Below, one piece after another: positions 52,173 to 64,000 of a DNA stretch of 64,000 nt (its first letter is position 1; every line of letters starts with the position of its first letter). Source of the DNA: Deinandra increscens subsp. villosa (lineage: Eukaryota > Streptophyta > Magnoliopsida > Asterales > Asteraceae); the NCBI GenBank assembly GCA_039602395.1, contig JBCNJP010000003.1:14549876-14613875 (forward strand), given 5' to 3'. The notes under the pieces were generated by a model, which worked only from the letters and a program-made list of their open reading frames with translations, was not told the DNA's origin and did not search any database. The translations under genes were made by a program, and so were the position numbers.

Positions 52173-55100
52173 ATGAAAGGCGGGTTTTCTCCCCCTGGTG
52201 ATTACATCTACTTCAAGTCGCAGGTTCCTCTCCACAAGATCCCTGTGAGTTCATCTGATTTTGAATTCTTTTGATCTTGTACTTGATTATGCATATCTAG
52301 ATATCCCCAATCCGCTAATTCACTGGTTCAGTTGGATACCGATTGCTAAAACCTAGGTGGAGTTTTTATTGAACATCAGTTGCTCGACGTTTTGTCTCGG
52401 TGAAACCAAGTTTCGCTGTTGCATTAAAATTGGAGCTATTTATATAGTTTTAAGATTAAAGAGGCTAATTTGCATCTTTTAATTGTATACATCAATCATA
52501 GACAGTAAATCTTATACTGTAAATGTAAAATGTTGGTGTTAGGTTTATATTTGGAGGAATATTAGGTTTCACTCAATGGCTCAAAAAACAGCTCCCTTTT
52601 TTTTCTGATAGGGAGTTAGTATGAACAAATTAGCCACTCAGTGGGGGCTCTTACAGTGATTTAATGAATTTTAGGTATTGATTTAGTATTTTGTATTTTA
52701 AGTGAAATAGAAGGAATTTTGAAATTTTGGGTTGTTTGACTTAGGATTATGATGGTGGATATAGCTGTGATGAAGGTATGAGAAACATTTAGTTGGCTGA
52801 AGATTCTGATACTTTTTAGTTAATTTTTAGGTGAGGGATTGTTAAAAGCGATAACCCTTTGTATCTAGATAAGGTTCAGAATTGACATGTAACGTTATCA
52901 TCGCGTTAGTCTTTATTTTTCATTGTTCCTCATCGTTTTGATGTAATAATAATAATAAGTATGGACATTCACAATATACCTTCCTTAGGGAACAGAAAAT
53001 CATATTCTTTAACTATTCAAGTATTACTTCATTAAACGAATACACTAAAGGCAAGTGATGCACTTTGATGTAACCTATTTTTTTATTTTATTTTTTACAA
53101 TTGTTGGTGAGCCCCTCATATTACCATTTTTCAAATGGGTTTCTTTCACACTTAGTAGAATTTTAGTATAACTTTTTTCAGATTGGCACAAAGCAATGGA
53201 GATATTATGATTTTGGTCCTAAAGTAGTGCCTCCACTGATATGTATCCCTGGCACTGCTGGTACTGCTGATGTGTATTACAAACAAATCATGGCACTGTC
53301 AATGAAGGTGAGGCACCAGTTACTACATTTTGATTGAAAATTTATTCAACATAATATAATTTTTAAGGATATAGAATAAAGTTTTAAGTATACATGATGA
53401 TTCAAAACAAATGCACATTACTACTTTTTTCCTTGGACCCATGTTTGTTTTTTTCTTCAACAGTTGTATTAGATCTTATTATATGAGTAGCAAATTTGTT
53501 TTGTCTTCTGCCTTTCAGTATACATCTTCAGCAAATTGTGTTTTGAAAGTAATTATATGATTTTCAATAATCGTAGTGAGATGGTTAGCTGTAATAAAAC
53601 TAGTTTTAGGAGGTAGTGTGAGGACGTGCTTTTACTATTTGAAGCTGTAATAATTAGATTATCTGTTATTTGGAGTGTTTGAGGAATAATGATGATTTAA
53701 GACATTCATAGACCAAAAAGTACATATTTGTCCAAAAAAAGAGACATCTTGTAAGATGAGAGTAAAGTCTACCAAATTAGGTTTAAGGAATGGTAATTAT
53801 GTAATATCTTCTAAGGCTAGATAGTCAAGTATTAGACGATAATCCAAAGCAAAATCTTTTTTTTCAAACATCTAAAACCTATTATTGCAACCCACATCAG
53901 TAGTACTTTCGAAACACAAATCCGAATACTTTCAAAGATGCAATTGTTTGTTAATTTTTTCATTCTCAGGGTTATCGAGTGATTTCTGTTGATATTCCTC
54001 ACGTATGGAACAACCATGAGTGGGTTCAAGCATTTGAGAAGTTTTTGGATGTTATTGATGTCCACCGTGTAAGATCTCCAGTCACTATATTTGTTGAACA
54101 TATAGATTAACAACACAAGTATACTATTGACTTTGTTGTTGCTGATAGTATTATCATAACTATAACGATTTATCATTACTATTGTTATTAACAGGATTTT
54201 AGCATGCAAAGTAATTTTTAAGTTTTTTGATAACAGATACATCTTTATGGCACATCCCTAGGGGGATTCTTAGCACTTCTTTTTGCACAGCATAGACCAC
54301 GCCGAGTAAAGTCATTGGTGCTCTCAAATACATTTTTGGAGACCAAATATTTTGCAGCTGCCATGCCTTGGGCTCCTGTGTATGTACCCATATAATACAA
54401 TATATTAAACTTTAACCTTAACATGTCTCTTACCTATAAATGGGTTGGTTTGGATTATGTATGACCTTTAACGGGTGAAGCAGACTAAGCTAAATGATTT
54501 AACTAACTATATACCAGTCAAACCTGGTCAAAATTCATCAAAATTGTATCCAAATACAAAACCTCCAAATCTCCAATCAATGTTCTAAACAAGTTATGCT
54601 ATTAGTCTAATAATATAGTATTTGTAATCACGATCTAATGAGTTATTAATTGATTACAAAATCGAAAAATGGATAATGAAAGTTTTGCTGGTCTAGCCCA
54701 ACCTGACCAGGCGTAGTTGACATGTTAACTAACTCACCTGAGCCACCCATCATGTTACCCCTAAAACAAATGTTTAAATTATAAATAACATATTGACTTT
54801 TTTCCATCTTGTTGCAGTGTTAGTTGGACCCCTTCTTTTCTGCTGAAACGACATGTCTTAACAGGAATCCTCAGTGGTCCACATGAACCATTTATTGCTG
54901 ATTCTGTGGACTTTGTTGTTGCACAGGTGAGAATTTTAGTTCACAACCTTTTATCTCTTGTTAAATAGTTTGTAGCTGTATTATGGCTTTTACTGATTAG
55001 TTTATTACCGTAAACCCTATACTATTGGACTTGCATAGTGGTACTCCCTTAAAAGTTACCCAACCATGAACATCCCTAATTTTTTTTTTGCATAGAATTG

Positions 55101-57770
55101 CCAAATTTCTTTAGAAACACAAAGGTGACATCTAAACAATCACATAATAAAAGTTTCTTACATCAATTATTACCAATTAAAAGGGACAAGGGCCGTGTTT
55201 TGTCATTAGGTTTCTTGGTTTGCACTTTTTGTTGGAAAGCAAACAAGATAAACACCAAATTATTAATAACAAAACCACATTACATTAAATCCCTACACTC
55301 CTAATTATACTATAAACATGACTTGCTCCCTAAAATAATCAATAAAACTCAACTACTCAAGATAAGAACAAACAAACAAATAATACCTAGCATAATCCCA
55401 CTCAAAGAGCATGCTCAGGAAGGCTGAGATGAGAGCAAACATTATCTCTATCCCAAACGATAAAGATGTTGCATCCAAAGAGACCACGGACTCGGAAAAC
55501 ATACATAAAATAGCAAGTAACAAATTTCAAGTACCAAAAGCATATATAAGAGCAAGTACTTCCATACCGTAAGCAGACAAAGAGTAGTAGCATAACACTC
55601 CCTAGGTCTAAAGTGTGATGCATATTGAAAACATACTAGAAACGTGTAACTAAGTATCAAGAAGCAACAATAGGTAAAACAATAGTAAGGTATATAATTT
55701 TGTGTCATAAGCATACAAAAACAACACTATGGCTTACAAGCCCCCAAGGCTATGGTAGATAAGGCTAAAGGCACCCTAAGGATAAAGGCCCACTTGCATC
55801 TAAAGCCAAGTCTAGAAAAAGCCTAGCATCTACACCTACGATTCTACGAATAAACACAGCCTAAGTGACATACATGTCAAACGACGAATCTGAAGCCTAT
55901 ACTTTCCCACAGAAGTTCCTAACCTTTGTCCGGCTTCTCCACGAATTTTATTCCTATCACTGATCATGTTTACCGGGAGGTGCAAGTCTTTCAAATCTTG
56001 TCGAATCTCTCCTCCCATGCCGTTTCTGGTATACATTTGCTCCTCTTCCACTCAACGGTGAGGGACTCCATGCTCCTTAAATGTGTCGTCATCTGTTTCC
56101 TCCGCACATGCCTAAACCATCTTAATCTCCCATTCCTTATATCTGAGATATGTTCCCTAATCTAACTCTAAAAACTTCATTTCTTATCCAGCCTAACCTC
56201 GTGTGCTCGCACTTCCACCTTAGCATCATCATCTCTAATGTCTTCATCTTCCTTGCTTGAGTCTTTGGTACCGTATAACATAACTGATTGAACTACCACC
56301 CTATTAAATAAACAATTAAAAACTTTCTTAAAAACTTTTTAACAATTATCCTGACCAAATCTTTTCAACTGGTTTCATTCTTCAGTTTTAATCCTAAATC
56401 AAGATTAACCGTTCACTCTTTGCCTTTATTTGTCAGAATAGGTAATGTGCTAAAACACGTCATTTTTAAATGGGTCTTCGGGTATGCCCAACCTGAAATA
56501 CTATTCCCTCCTTTTTTTTACAAGTAATTAATGTGTTGAACTGTTGATATGATCACAAAAGAGCCTTATTTTTTCATTAATAATCCAACTTTTTTAACAG
56601 AACGCTTTTGGCAGTTTTATCATTACAATAACTCCATTCGGATGATATTTGACCCCATGTTTAGTTAAATCTTTTAGATTAACTTGTTTGAAATAAAATC
56701 TAACTCAAATCAACCTATTTGTAGATAAATTGATTTAAATGGCAATGTCTAATAACAAAACAATACGTTGCAACATATATTTTAATGATACATCCTCCGG
56801 ATGTGTGATGTGTGGCTATCAAAAAATTTGAGATGTCGAAAATCCAATCAATAATTTTTTTTCACGCCTCCTGAGATGAGAAATTGCAAAACATGCAGGT
56901 TGAGACCCTCTCAAGAGAGGATTTGGCATCAAGGTTGACTTTAACAAGTGATACTGCATCAATTGGACCCCTTATGCTTTCAGATTCTTTGATGACTATA
57001 ATCGATGTATGCTTCCAAAACTCACAACAATATTCATTTATTAGTACAAATATCCTGAATTCTTGATTGATATATTATTACAGATGCACTGATGTAAAGT
57101 TTTTTTCTTTCTTAAAGACAAACGACAAATGCGCAATCCCGCAACAACTCAAAGATGAAGTAAGTGAAAGGTTTCCTGGTGCAAGAAGAGCAGACATTAA
57201 AAGTGGTGGCGATTTTCCGTTTCTTTCACGACCAGATGAAATTAATCTCCATCTTAAGGTAAACATGTATTATTAGTTATACCAGTAAGATGTCCAAAAG
57301 GTGTCATATGTTCATATACATGGTAACAGTTGCACCTGAGACGGGTTGGTGTAGAAGCTCGAGAAGACCTGGTTCCAGGAATCCCAAAGGCCAGCAATGA
57401 TGATGGTGGCAGTGGTGGTGGATCTGGTGAACCTAAAGATGATAGAGAAGATACTGATGATGCTTCAAATGCGGATGGGTCAAAGTCAAACCCTGGTGGC
57501 TCTTCCGGAAATGACAGTCAGCCGCCACTTGTTCCTGATAATAACGATTCTCACAATCCAGACAACCAACCGCTTGGCGGCACCACCTCAAAAGGCCATG
57601 ACCCTCTTCAACCTCTCCTATCTGGAGCATCTTATGAGAAAAATGTGATTCTGGTCACAAGTTTATTGCATTTGTTGGTGGAATTTTTTGTTATTTGTTA
57701 CCAGCAGCTTCATGTTAGTTTGTTAATTTTGTACATCAACAATAAGCAATGTCCCATGATTCTCATGTAA
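52173..57770 (+). CDS. Maspardin-like alpha/beta-hydrolase (SPG21/ACP33 family), 8 or more exons
   Basis: Exons by eye: 52173-52244, 53182-53307, 53970-54068, 54237-54379, 54818-54926, 56899-57006, 57118-57258 and 57330 onward. All have GT/AG borders, and phases join correctly. The protein begins MKGGFSPPGDYIYFKSQVPL. It has an oxyanion-loop region (CIPGTAGTADVYYKQI), then the nucleophile elbow GTSLGG with Ser at about residue 106, FAQHRPRRVKSLVLSNTF, and the conserved PFLSRPDEINLHLKLHLRR block before the end of the fold. A Gly/Asp/Ser/Pro-rich acidic tail follows (about residues 280-365). Animal maspardin is an endosomal or trans-Golgi adaptor thought not to be a true hydrolase; the plant role is unknown. 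The last exon is uncertain: read through, it stops at 57770 (about 412 residues), but a splice from near 57645 to 57826 is possible. Intron 5 holds a LINE fragment. Confidence 0.9.
55840..56320 (-). pseudogene. RTE-type LINE C-terminal fragment inside a host intron
   Basis: The reverse strand has blocks reading MLYGTK, AHEVRLDKK, then IREHISDIRNGRLRWFRHVR, RSMESLTVEWKRSKC and TAWEERFDKI. These follow the conserved C-terminal region of plant RTE-clade non-LTR elements (consensus features: NRLRWFGHV, then a basic and Trp-containing stretch). Stops and frame changes are frequent. It lies antisense in intron 5 of the maspardin-like gene and contributes to that intron's length of about 2 kb. Confidence 0.7.
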
Positions 57771-58186
57771 ATGGTTACTGACTTACTTCTTATTCTATGT
57801 ACAATATTGTTCTTTTCTTCTCTCAGTTTTGTGCAAGTAAAGTTGAACTTTTAAAGTCCAGATATGGAAGTGGCGCTTTTATGAACGGTTATAATAGCAT
57901 CATTGGTGATTGGTTTGCTCATTGTGAGTTACTGAGTTGTGAGACTGTGAGTAGTAATGTTCTAGATATTCGGGAAAGAAATCCTGCAAGGTCCAAGTTA
58001 TGATGTTTTTATCCTAAAAAATCTAGAAATTATCGTTAAAAAGGTACTTGTGTTAGTGCATAATGTTGTACTTGGCTGGATAAACCGAAACCAAATGAAA
58101 AGATAAACTTGTCATTCTTCCCCTACCCATAAGCGATGGTCTTTCCAGAATTCTTCGGGATTGATTGGCAGCACTTGAACTAAGAT
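57771..58186 (+). other. 3' region of the maspardin-like gene
   Basis: An acceptor-like ttcttctctcag ending at 57826 precedes a frame with FCASKVELLKSRYGSGAF. This may be a further coding exon, or 3'UTR. AATAAA-like polyadenylation signals are not clear here. The gene probably ends before 58190. Confidence 0.4.
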
Positions 58187-58405
58187 GTAATTTTTTTTTT
58201 CTTTTTGAACAGAAACGTTTTATTATTAAGAAAGATTACCAAGCAGGTAGTACAAAACCAACATAGACCCCACACACCATATACAAAAAAAAAAAAAAAA
58301 CCAAAAAAAACAAACCTACATCATACAGAACCTCCAACTAGACCAATCCAAGCTCCTCCGTTCGGTTCTTTTACTAACCCACAACAGACAATAAGATTTA
58401 ATCTC
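58187..58405 (-). mobile_element. Possible retroposon 3' tail (poly-T on plus strand)
   Basis: A T run at 58188-58206 followed by gaacagaaacgttttattattaag looks like the reverse complement of a LINE or SINE 3' end (…aataaaacg…ttc plus poly-A). The 16-base A run at 58285-58300 and AC-rich sequence follow. Neither coding sequence nor a duplication is recognised, so this is weak. Confidence 0.35.
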
Positions 58406-58620
58406 ACCAAATTAGCACCTAATCGATTTAGCAAATAGCATAGCTAATCAAGTCAAACCAAATAGGATGCCTAATCTAGTCTAACCAAATTACTAAGACA
58501 AGTCAAGAAACCAAATACATATAGATTTGTCTCTACATATCTCATATTTTTTTCTAAACTAGTTACTTTTTACTTGTTATGGGCTTTGTTTTAACCCTTT
58601 TAATGTCCCTTTTCCTCTCG

Positions 58621-58869
58621 TTTTTTTGAACCACCAACGAATAAAGCCTCATCATCTGGGGAATCCAATGGCCAAAGACACCCCCACCCGCGAAACACAT
58701 ACAGTATTAGGGTAGCCAAAACCCACCAATTGAGTCCATTCTAAGGAAAATTCACTTCCACGAACAACCAAGTGGTAAAACCTAAGGGCTCCAGGCATCG
58801 AACTTGTAACCTTAAAATGACGAGTCTCCCCAATATCACCAATGACCGCTTAAGCAAGCCCTCATAGTC
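58621..58869 (-). mobile_element. tRNA-derived SINE (minus strand)
   Basis: Reading the minus strand, a box A-like ttgcttaagcggtcattgg at about 58855 and a box B-like ttacaagttcgatgcc at about 58805 form a pol III promoter. The 3' end is cgttggtggttcaaaaaaa at 58621-58640. The flanks tcccttttcctc (58606-58617) and tccctttcctttc (58870-58882) are a probable target-site duplication with one indel. It is about 250 bp and differs in sequence from the SINE at 30825-31081, so it is a second family. Confidence 0.78.
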
Positions 58870-58882
58870 TCCCTTTCCTTTC

Positions 58883-59687
58883 TTTCAAATATGTTATGAG
58901 TATGCTCTATTTCTTTACAATGTTATGAGTATACTCTATTTCTTTACATTAAACTATAGAAAAGAGGTACGTTTATTGAATTGTAAATCTCACTTGGAGC
59001 AATCTTATCTCCTCAGACAGATGTAAGTTTTACTTTAATCTCACCATTCCCAAATCCTCCTCTAGTAGTTGGATTTTACCATTCCCATATCCTCCTCTAG
59101 TAGTTAGATTTTACCAATTAGACTCGATCGAAAATCAGTTCATACAATTATAACATAATCATGGTTTAACCGCTTGAGAAAGTGAAAAACTTTGAAAAAT
59201 ATAATCATTGCCATATATTTCAAACACCCCTCCTCCAAGTTTGTTCTGGAAACTAGTTATGGCTCTTTTTTTGCAAGAACTTCTCAATTTTCATGTAACT
59301 TAATAACTCTTACTTTCACAAATTGAATAGTTCTGTACCTAACTTTGAATATTGTTTCTGATAAATTCTTAAGAGTAATCAAACAATAAACCTGCAATCA
59401 GGGAACAACTGAAACTAAATTCTCGTCCGCTCAACAATGCAAAAGCCCAACTTTCCAGTTTTAGTATGCAAAACAAAACACCAAATATCTTCTGCCAATA
59501 TTATATATAAGTCTAAAAGGTTTTTATTCGTCTTGCATATTAACCATGAAAAACTAACAATAACCAACATGTAGACTATATGTTGGCCGATAGTGACCCA
59601 AATCCATCATCATGCCGTGCAAATACATCACCTGGATACATCGTCATGAATTGTGACTGCAACTTGCACCACAAAACCCCATTTTAT
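58883..59687. other. Intergenic and 3' flank of the MLF-like gene
   Basis: A tandem duplication tatgagtatactctatttcttt lies at 58895-58945, and another (ccatatcctcctctagtagtt) at 59050-59105. The 3'UTR of the minus-strand MLF-like gene probably occupies the right part. Nothing coding is recognised. Confidence 0.5.
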
Positions 59688-61076
59688 CTAAAGTCTCCTC
59701 ACCTTTGATGATTGAGCTTGCCCCCCACCATCTGGTCTCCTTCTCACACCTACATGTGAGGCAGAAGAACTTCTATGGTTGCTTACATCCTCAGTTGATG
59801 GCAGTGCCCAGCCACCCCTTCTTGGCTCACCTAACCCTAAAACATTAATAACAGGATTTTGTAAATATATATATATACACACACACACACACAATAAAAG
59901 ATGATAGGCAACTCATACCTTCATTATTACTAGATCCACCAGTCCAGCCAGGTAGATGTTTCCTAGCTTTTCCTTTCCAAACCTCTTCAAAGCCATCAAG
60001 TTCATCTGAGACACACTCAACACATTAACACTCACTGTTGCATATCTTTTCAGTAATTTGAAATATACAAAATACCTTCATTGATGTTGTGCAACACCTG
60101 CATTGTATCCACCTGACCATCTGATTTCAGATTCCTTTTAACCGTATGCCCCTACCATCACAAACAGATTTGTTGTCCAGTGAGATCACTTATCAAATTG
60201 TAGACAGAGTGCAAGAAAGCATGAGGAACTTACCTTGTCATGAATTCCCCTTGAAAGCCGATGAGCTGCCTGGCCTGTAACTGAATCAGCTTCTTTATAT
60301 TCTTCAAATCTTAACTGAAACCCAAGATAGATCATAGAACGCCATTAGAGTCGGACCATCTAAAGAAACTTTTTTTATGTATGCACTTTTTACTCACTCC
60401 ATCACTGCCAGTCCTTTTGGTCATAGAAGAGGTATAATATGCTCCATTTGAACCCCCATACGTAACAGTAGAGCTTTGATAAGTGAAGCTATGAGCTTGG
60501 GGATTTGAGTGTGTATTATGCATTATATTCAACTCATTCCCAAATTGTGTCCTTCTTGGCTCTCTACTTTGAATTTGTGCTATCACAAATTAAGACAAAT
60601 TTCAAACACATGAAAGATATTTACAGCTGTATTTATAGAGACAATAAATACATTTTACCATCAAAGTCATCTTCAGGATGCACAATGTAAGGTTGTGTCT
60701 CAGACCTAACATACTCTCCAGAATTCTTGTTCTTACTGTCTTCAGCAACATGTTGCTCTTCTTCATCGTCTGAGTTCAATTCTTCGATAATTGGTCCCCT
60801 TGAATTATTTGGCAACGAGGGTCTGCTTTCATGAATTCTAGGTGCTTGCTCAACGAAAGGGGTTGCTCTTGGACCTAAGAAACTTGATCCAAACGGATTA
60901 AAGTCCATGAAAGGACTCCCCAAAGGGCCAGGCGGGAATATTCCACCAAATGGGCGTGTGAAGAAAGGGTCATCGAATGGGTTCCTTCCTCCAAAAAGAT
61001 CAGGTATACCACCAAAACCAGAAAAAGGGTCCCCAAAACCGAAGAGAGGATTACCTCTTCCTCTCCCACCTTGCAT
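59688..61076 (-). CDS. Myeloid leukemia factor (MLF) family protein, plant type, 6 coding exons
   Basis: Coding exons (minus strand): 60659-61076, 60398-60579, 60234-60314, 60076-60151, 59919-60005 and 59688-59836. All have GT/AG borders and consistent phase, and give about 330 residues. The N-terminus is Gly/Phe/Pro-rich (MQGGRGRGNPLFGFGDPF, then repeated FGG, DPFF). An acidic patch (ELNSDDEEEQ) lies at about residues 105-115. The MLF core follows at about 168-255, with HSFTYQSSTVTYGGSNGAYY, LRFEEYKEADSVTGQAAHRL and SRGIHDKGHTVKRN. The latter matches the animal MLF motif in which HHIRDRAH-like residues precede the KR stretch. A Gly/Arg/Ser-rich tail ends the protein. In animals MLFs interact with HSP70/DnaJ chaperones and shuttle between nucleus and cytoplasm; the plant role is not established. 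The start is the first Met after the 5'UTR acceptor, with no upstream frame. Confidence 0.88.
59866..59892. repeat. (TA)n(CA)n microsatellite in an MLF intron
   Basis: A compound dinucleotide tract of about 12 bases of TA then 15 of AC, inside the last intron of the MLF-like gene. It is likely to vary in length between individuals. Confidence 0.95.
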
Positions 61077-62990
61077 CTTATTCTTCAAACTGTCTCCCCT
61101 GAAATATCCCAACCACTTCAAAAGATTTAAGAGAAAATCCAATAATTTTAATAGATTTATGGACCAGATACAGACCTAATCAATCATATTAGAAATATAT
61201 ATGACAGCTAATGCAAATATGCAAGGGCACATTGCATTATGATTAAGAATCCAGAACCGTGATTAAAAGATTATGCACTGAATGGCATTTAAGTAACACA
61301 GGGTAATAATGTTCAATTGTTCATTGATGGCTCCAAATGCTAACACATTTTAGTTATCCACTGCATAGGCTCACAAAAAGACACTCCATGAGCATATCTC
61401 ACATATATACATTTTTGTTTTCTGGCCTTATGTACCTATTTCCCCTCATATTTTCCTTCAGGTTCACTGCCTCTGTTGAAAAACGGGTAAAGTGGAGGAA
61501 ACTGTGTAGCAGGTATAAAGATTTTAATCTTGTAACAAAGGTCAAATGCTATATCCTAACAATAACAATATATCCTCACAGAACTGGGATCCATTAAATG
61601 CATATTCTCTTGTATAACTGAATATCAAAAATCAAATGTAAATTTCAATTCTTATTTTTTATATATTTCATATTTGCTACTTGTACGTTTGGAGATCAGA
61701 AATTGGTTGTAAATTCTAGTATATTATGATCTTTCTAAGAACAACCTCTAGATTGATGGATATACGTGCCCTTTCAGTTTAAACATATATGGATTTACAA
61801 ACATGTGTTAATAAACATGCTCAAGGTTATAGTTCTAGAAGAGTAGAAGTGTTAAGCATAAACTAGTAAGAAAACCAACCATCATACCTGCATAAATGTT
61901 ATGATGATTGATATTCTTAAATTCATCTCCAACACTTTAGCTTGAAACAAAAAAAACAAATGTAACAAAAAGAACCAGTATGATTAGTTTGTTCTTGAAG
62001 TGGAGACCAAAATGTAAATGACCTTATTGTTGAGATTTTATAACAAACACAATCTGTCCTCTGTCTTCATTCATCTGTTTTTACAATTTTTGAATTCTTC
62101 TTCTTCTTCTTCCACATTGCAGATCAATGCTGCTTTTTGTGGTTCTGGTTTTTAAAAAATAGGACCGGTTCCCGACACAAACAAACTAACTAAATGATTT
62201 GATCATCGCGTGCGTTTCAAGCTCCAAAACCATAAAGAAAAGTAGAATAAACCTAATCTAAACTAAACTAAGGAGAAATACATATATATGATCATATGAA
62301 ATTGTACTTTCTTTCTCAATTGATCTTGAAAAGATAAACCTCTAGTAATAGTAGTAAACAAACAATCTTAACTTGTTCTAATAACTACATAAACGTTATG
62401 ATGATTGATATGCTTAACATAACCATTCAAACTAGACAAGTGAAGCTGAAGATGCTCCAGTTAAACCATTCAAACACCAAAAGTGAAATTGAAGCATAAG
62501 CATAAAACCATTCACCATATATTTATTAATCTTGAAAGTTTAATCACTACCTTAAAAAAAAGTTATCAAAACGTAAGCATCACAGTCGAGTTTCTCAATC
62601 TAATAAGATCTGCAATTTAGCAAATTGAACAAGCAGATTGATTATTAAGAATATACAACTTCCTCTTTCTGATCATCAAAACCAAATCTCCGTTTTTTTA
62701 AACTGATCAAGGTAATTACACCAAATCAAAAACACAAAACAAAGTAAAAGCAGTAACAAGCATATAAACCTAATCGAGATCTAGGTTATCAAGTCCGAAA
62801 CTGATTATTCAGGGGAAAACTACGTCTTACAACCGACTTACAAACATACATAAAAAACGTCGTAAATCGAATTTAAAACCCTAGATACATACCTCTTTCG
62901 GAGATCGAACGATTTTGAATGACGAACACCAGAATTTAGAGATTTTTGCGAGAAAAATATGAGGTTATGGTAGCTTTTTGGGTGTCCGAA
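61077..62990 (-). promoter_or_regulatory. 5'UTR of the MLF-like gene with a ~1.8-kb leader intron
   Basis: The exon piece 61077-61098 precedes the ATG. An acceptor (tttcag on the minus strand) is at 61099-61100, and a donor (gtatgt) lies just left of 62893. The first, non-coding exon extends right from 62893 to perhaps 62990. A long leader intron with T-rich stretches on the minus strand is common in constitutively expressed plant genes, where such introns often enhance expression. The transcription start is not determined. Confidence 0.65.
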
Positions 62991-63720
62991 GCTAAGATGA
63001 ACGGCAACAGAGGTTTCTAGAATTCTATTTACGGGTTACCTAAATTTTGGTGTAAACTTAAAATCCAAATAAGATATCCCACTCTTTGATAATTTAATTA
63101 TCATTCAATTGTTCTCAAATAGACTCCTTCAGTAATGTTAATGTGAAATCGAAATAATGAATCTTAATTTTTGATCATTTTATCATCGTCCAGTTATTCT
63201 TGAATAGGTCCAGCCCATTCAACGATGTAAAATGTAGATTTTTAAAATTGATAAATCTAAATTCGTAAAGAAAATCTATTTATAAAGGTTTTTCTTACAC
63301 TTGCGAAACATAAAGTTTGTTAAAGAAAACAGAATCCTAGCAATGAAGCCACACCACGCTTTGCGTTAGTCGTAGTTTTAAGCGTTTCACCTATAAGAAC
63401 GTCGGAAGTAGGAGATTGTTAAGTACAATATTTATATTACAAAACCTAATAAATTATTATGAACATAAAGTTTGCTAAACGGGTTAGGAAAAAACTGCAC
63501 CTATAAATAGAAACAAAATATAAATAGAAATCAGGACAAAAGAAAAAAAAGTCTATGAGGGTAGAATATGAGTCTCTAGCCGGTTCGAACAATTACATCG
63601 TACTTAACCACTCCGTAAAGGAATAAGGTGTAAACAAATTATGGTTACATTAGAATACTATATATTAATAGATTTTATTAAAAAATATATTTGAAATCAC
63701 TAGAGATACAACAATATAAA
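62991..63720. other. Promoter side and intergenic DNA beyond the MLF-like gene
   Basis: Repeated gataatttaattatcattcaa / gatcattttatcatcgtcc blocks (about 63086 and 63172) form an imperfect duplication of around 85 bp. No coding region is found. Confidence 0.5.
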
Positions 63721-63722
63721 AT

Positions 63723-64000
63723 ATGTGGAATAATTATTTGTTCCAAAAAGAAAAAGAAAAGAGGGTACTAAAAATGTGGAATAATTATTTGTTGCAAAAA
63801 GAAAAAGAAAAGAAGGTATTAAAAAGAAATTTGCCAGAAAGGGGTCCCAGTTTCGAACCCAAGTCCCTAGCGTAGAAACTAACATACGCACAACTAGGAC
63901 AGTCCCACCATTACGAACTAAACTGTTGTGCTAAAAAGAAAAAAGAAAAGAGGGTTTTAATTTATTTTTATTTTTTTGCCAAAAAGGGTTTCCAGGTTTC
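63723..64000. repeat. 51-bp tandem repeat followed by a tRNA-like/SINE-like segment
   Basis: The unit atgtggaataattatttgtt... is repeated at 63723-63773 and 63774-63824. A further related purine-rich stretch (aaaaagaaaaaagaaaagagggt) lies at 63933. Between them, on the minus strand, 63846-63906 has ttgggttcgaaactggg (box B-like) and a possible box A about 40 bp upstream, suggesting a SINE head. The window end (tttccaggtttc) appears to start another copy of it. Confidence 0.55.

Noticed and set aside
61337..61597. 86-codon plus-strand frame in the MLF leader intron
   Set aside because: No domain, AT-rich codons, and it lies in an intron on the opposite strand.

Overview
This is a plant nuclear window, almost certainly from a eudicot. 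It has AT-rich intergenic DNA, spliceosomal introns with GT/AG borders, single-exon F-box genes with plant F-box-associated domains, plant-type transposons of nearly every superfamily, and two conserved eukaryotic genes in plant form (maspardin-like and MLF-like). The transposon mix would suit Asterales, but that is only an impression. Two runs of exactly 500 N (20454-20953 and 44954-45453) are assembly gaps of unknown true size.

Layout. (1) 1-20170: two closely related F-box genes on the minus strand (1265-2374 and 18732-19871). They lie in duplicated blocks that also share flanking DNA and each carry a different remnant of a further F-box copy. The 16 kb between them is filled by transposon remains: a MITE built of GCTAGC repeats, a PIF/Harbinger transposase pseudogene, a CGGTTCGG-rich MITE, a 5'-truncated LINE, a gutted Ty1/copia element, a Harbinger ORF1 remnant, another MITE, and a probable non-autonomous Helitron with replication-protein-A-like remnants. 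(2) 20954 to about 27.9 kb: a decayed minus-strand Ty3/gypsy element of Tat-like type (gag, protease, RT, RNase H, a second RNase H, integrase, primer-binding site). (3) 28.5-31.6 kb: AT-rich DNA with a Helitron 3' end and a SINE flanked by a target-site duplication. (4) 31.6-41.2 kb: the most interesting part, a roughly 9.3 kb Mutator-like element (MULE) that appears to sit inside a small hAT element. It carries a plant mobile domain gene, two Ulp1-protease-like copies, a proline-rich ORF and a nearly intact MURA transposase, with inverted subterminal arrays of a short near-palindromic motif. (5) 41.4-47.6 kb: a MITE cluster, several members with clear target-site duplications. (6) 47.7-51.8 kb: a possible solo LTR and a decayed LINE. 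(7) 52.1-64 kb: the conserved host genes, an alpha/beta-hydrolase of the maspardin family (plus strand, at least 8 exons) and an MLF-family gene (minus strand, 6 coding exons and a long 5'UTR intron), separated by a SINE.

How the parts work together. The four apparently functional host genes (two F-box, maspardin-like, MLF-like) show no obvious functional link. The MULE has its own logic: the transposase gene starts near one terminal arm and the plant-mobile-domain gene near the other, both reading inward, as mudrA and mudrB do in MuDR. All boundaries and homologies here come from reading the sequence by eye. No database search was possible.
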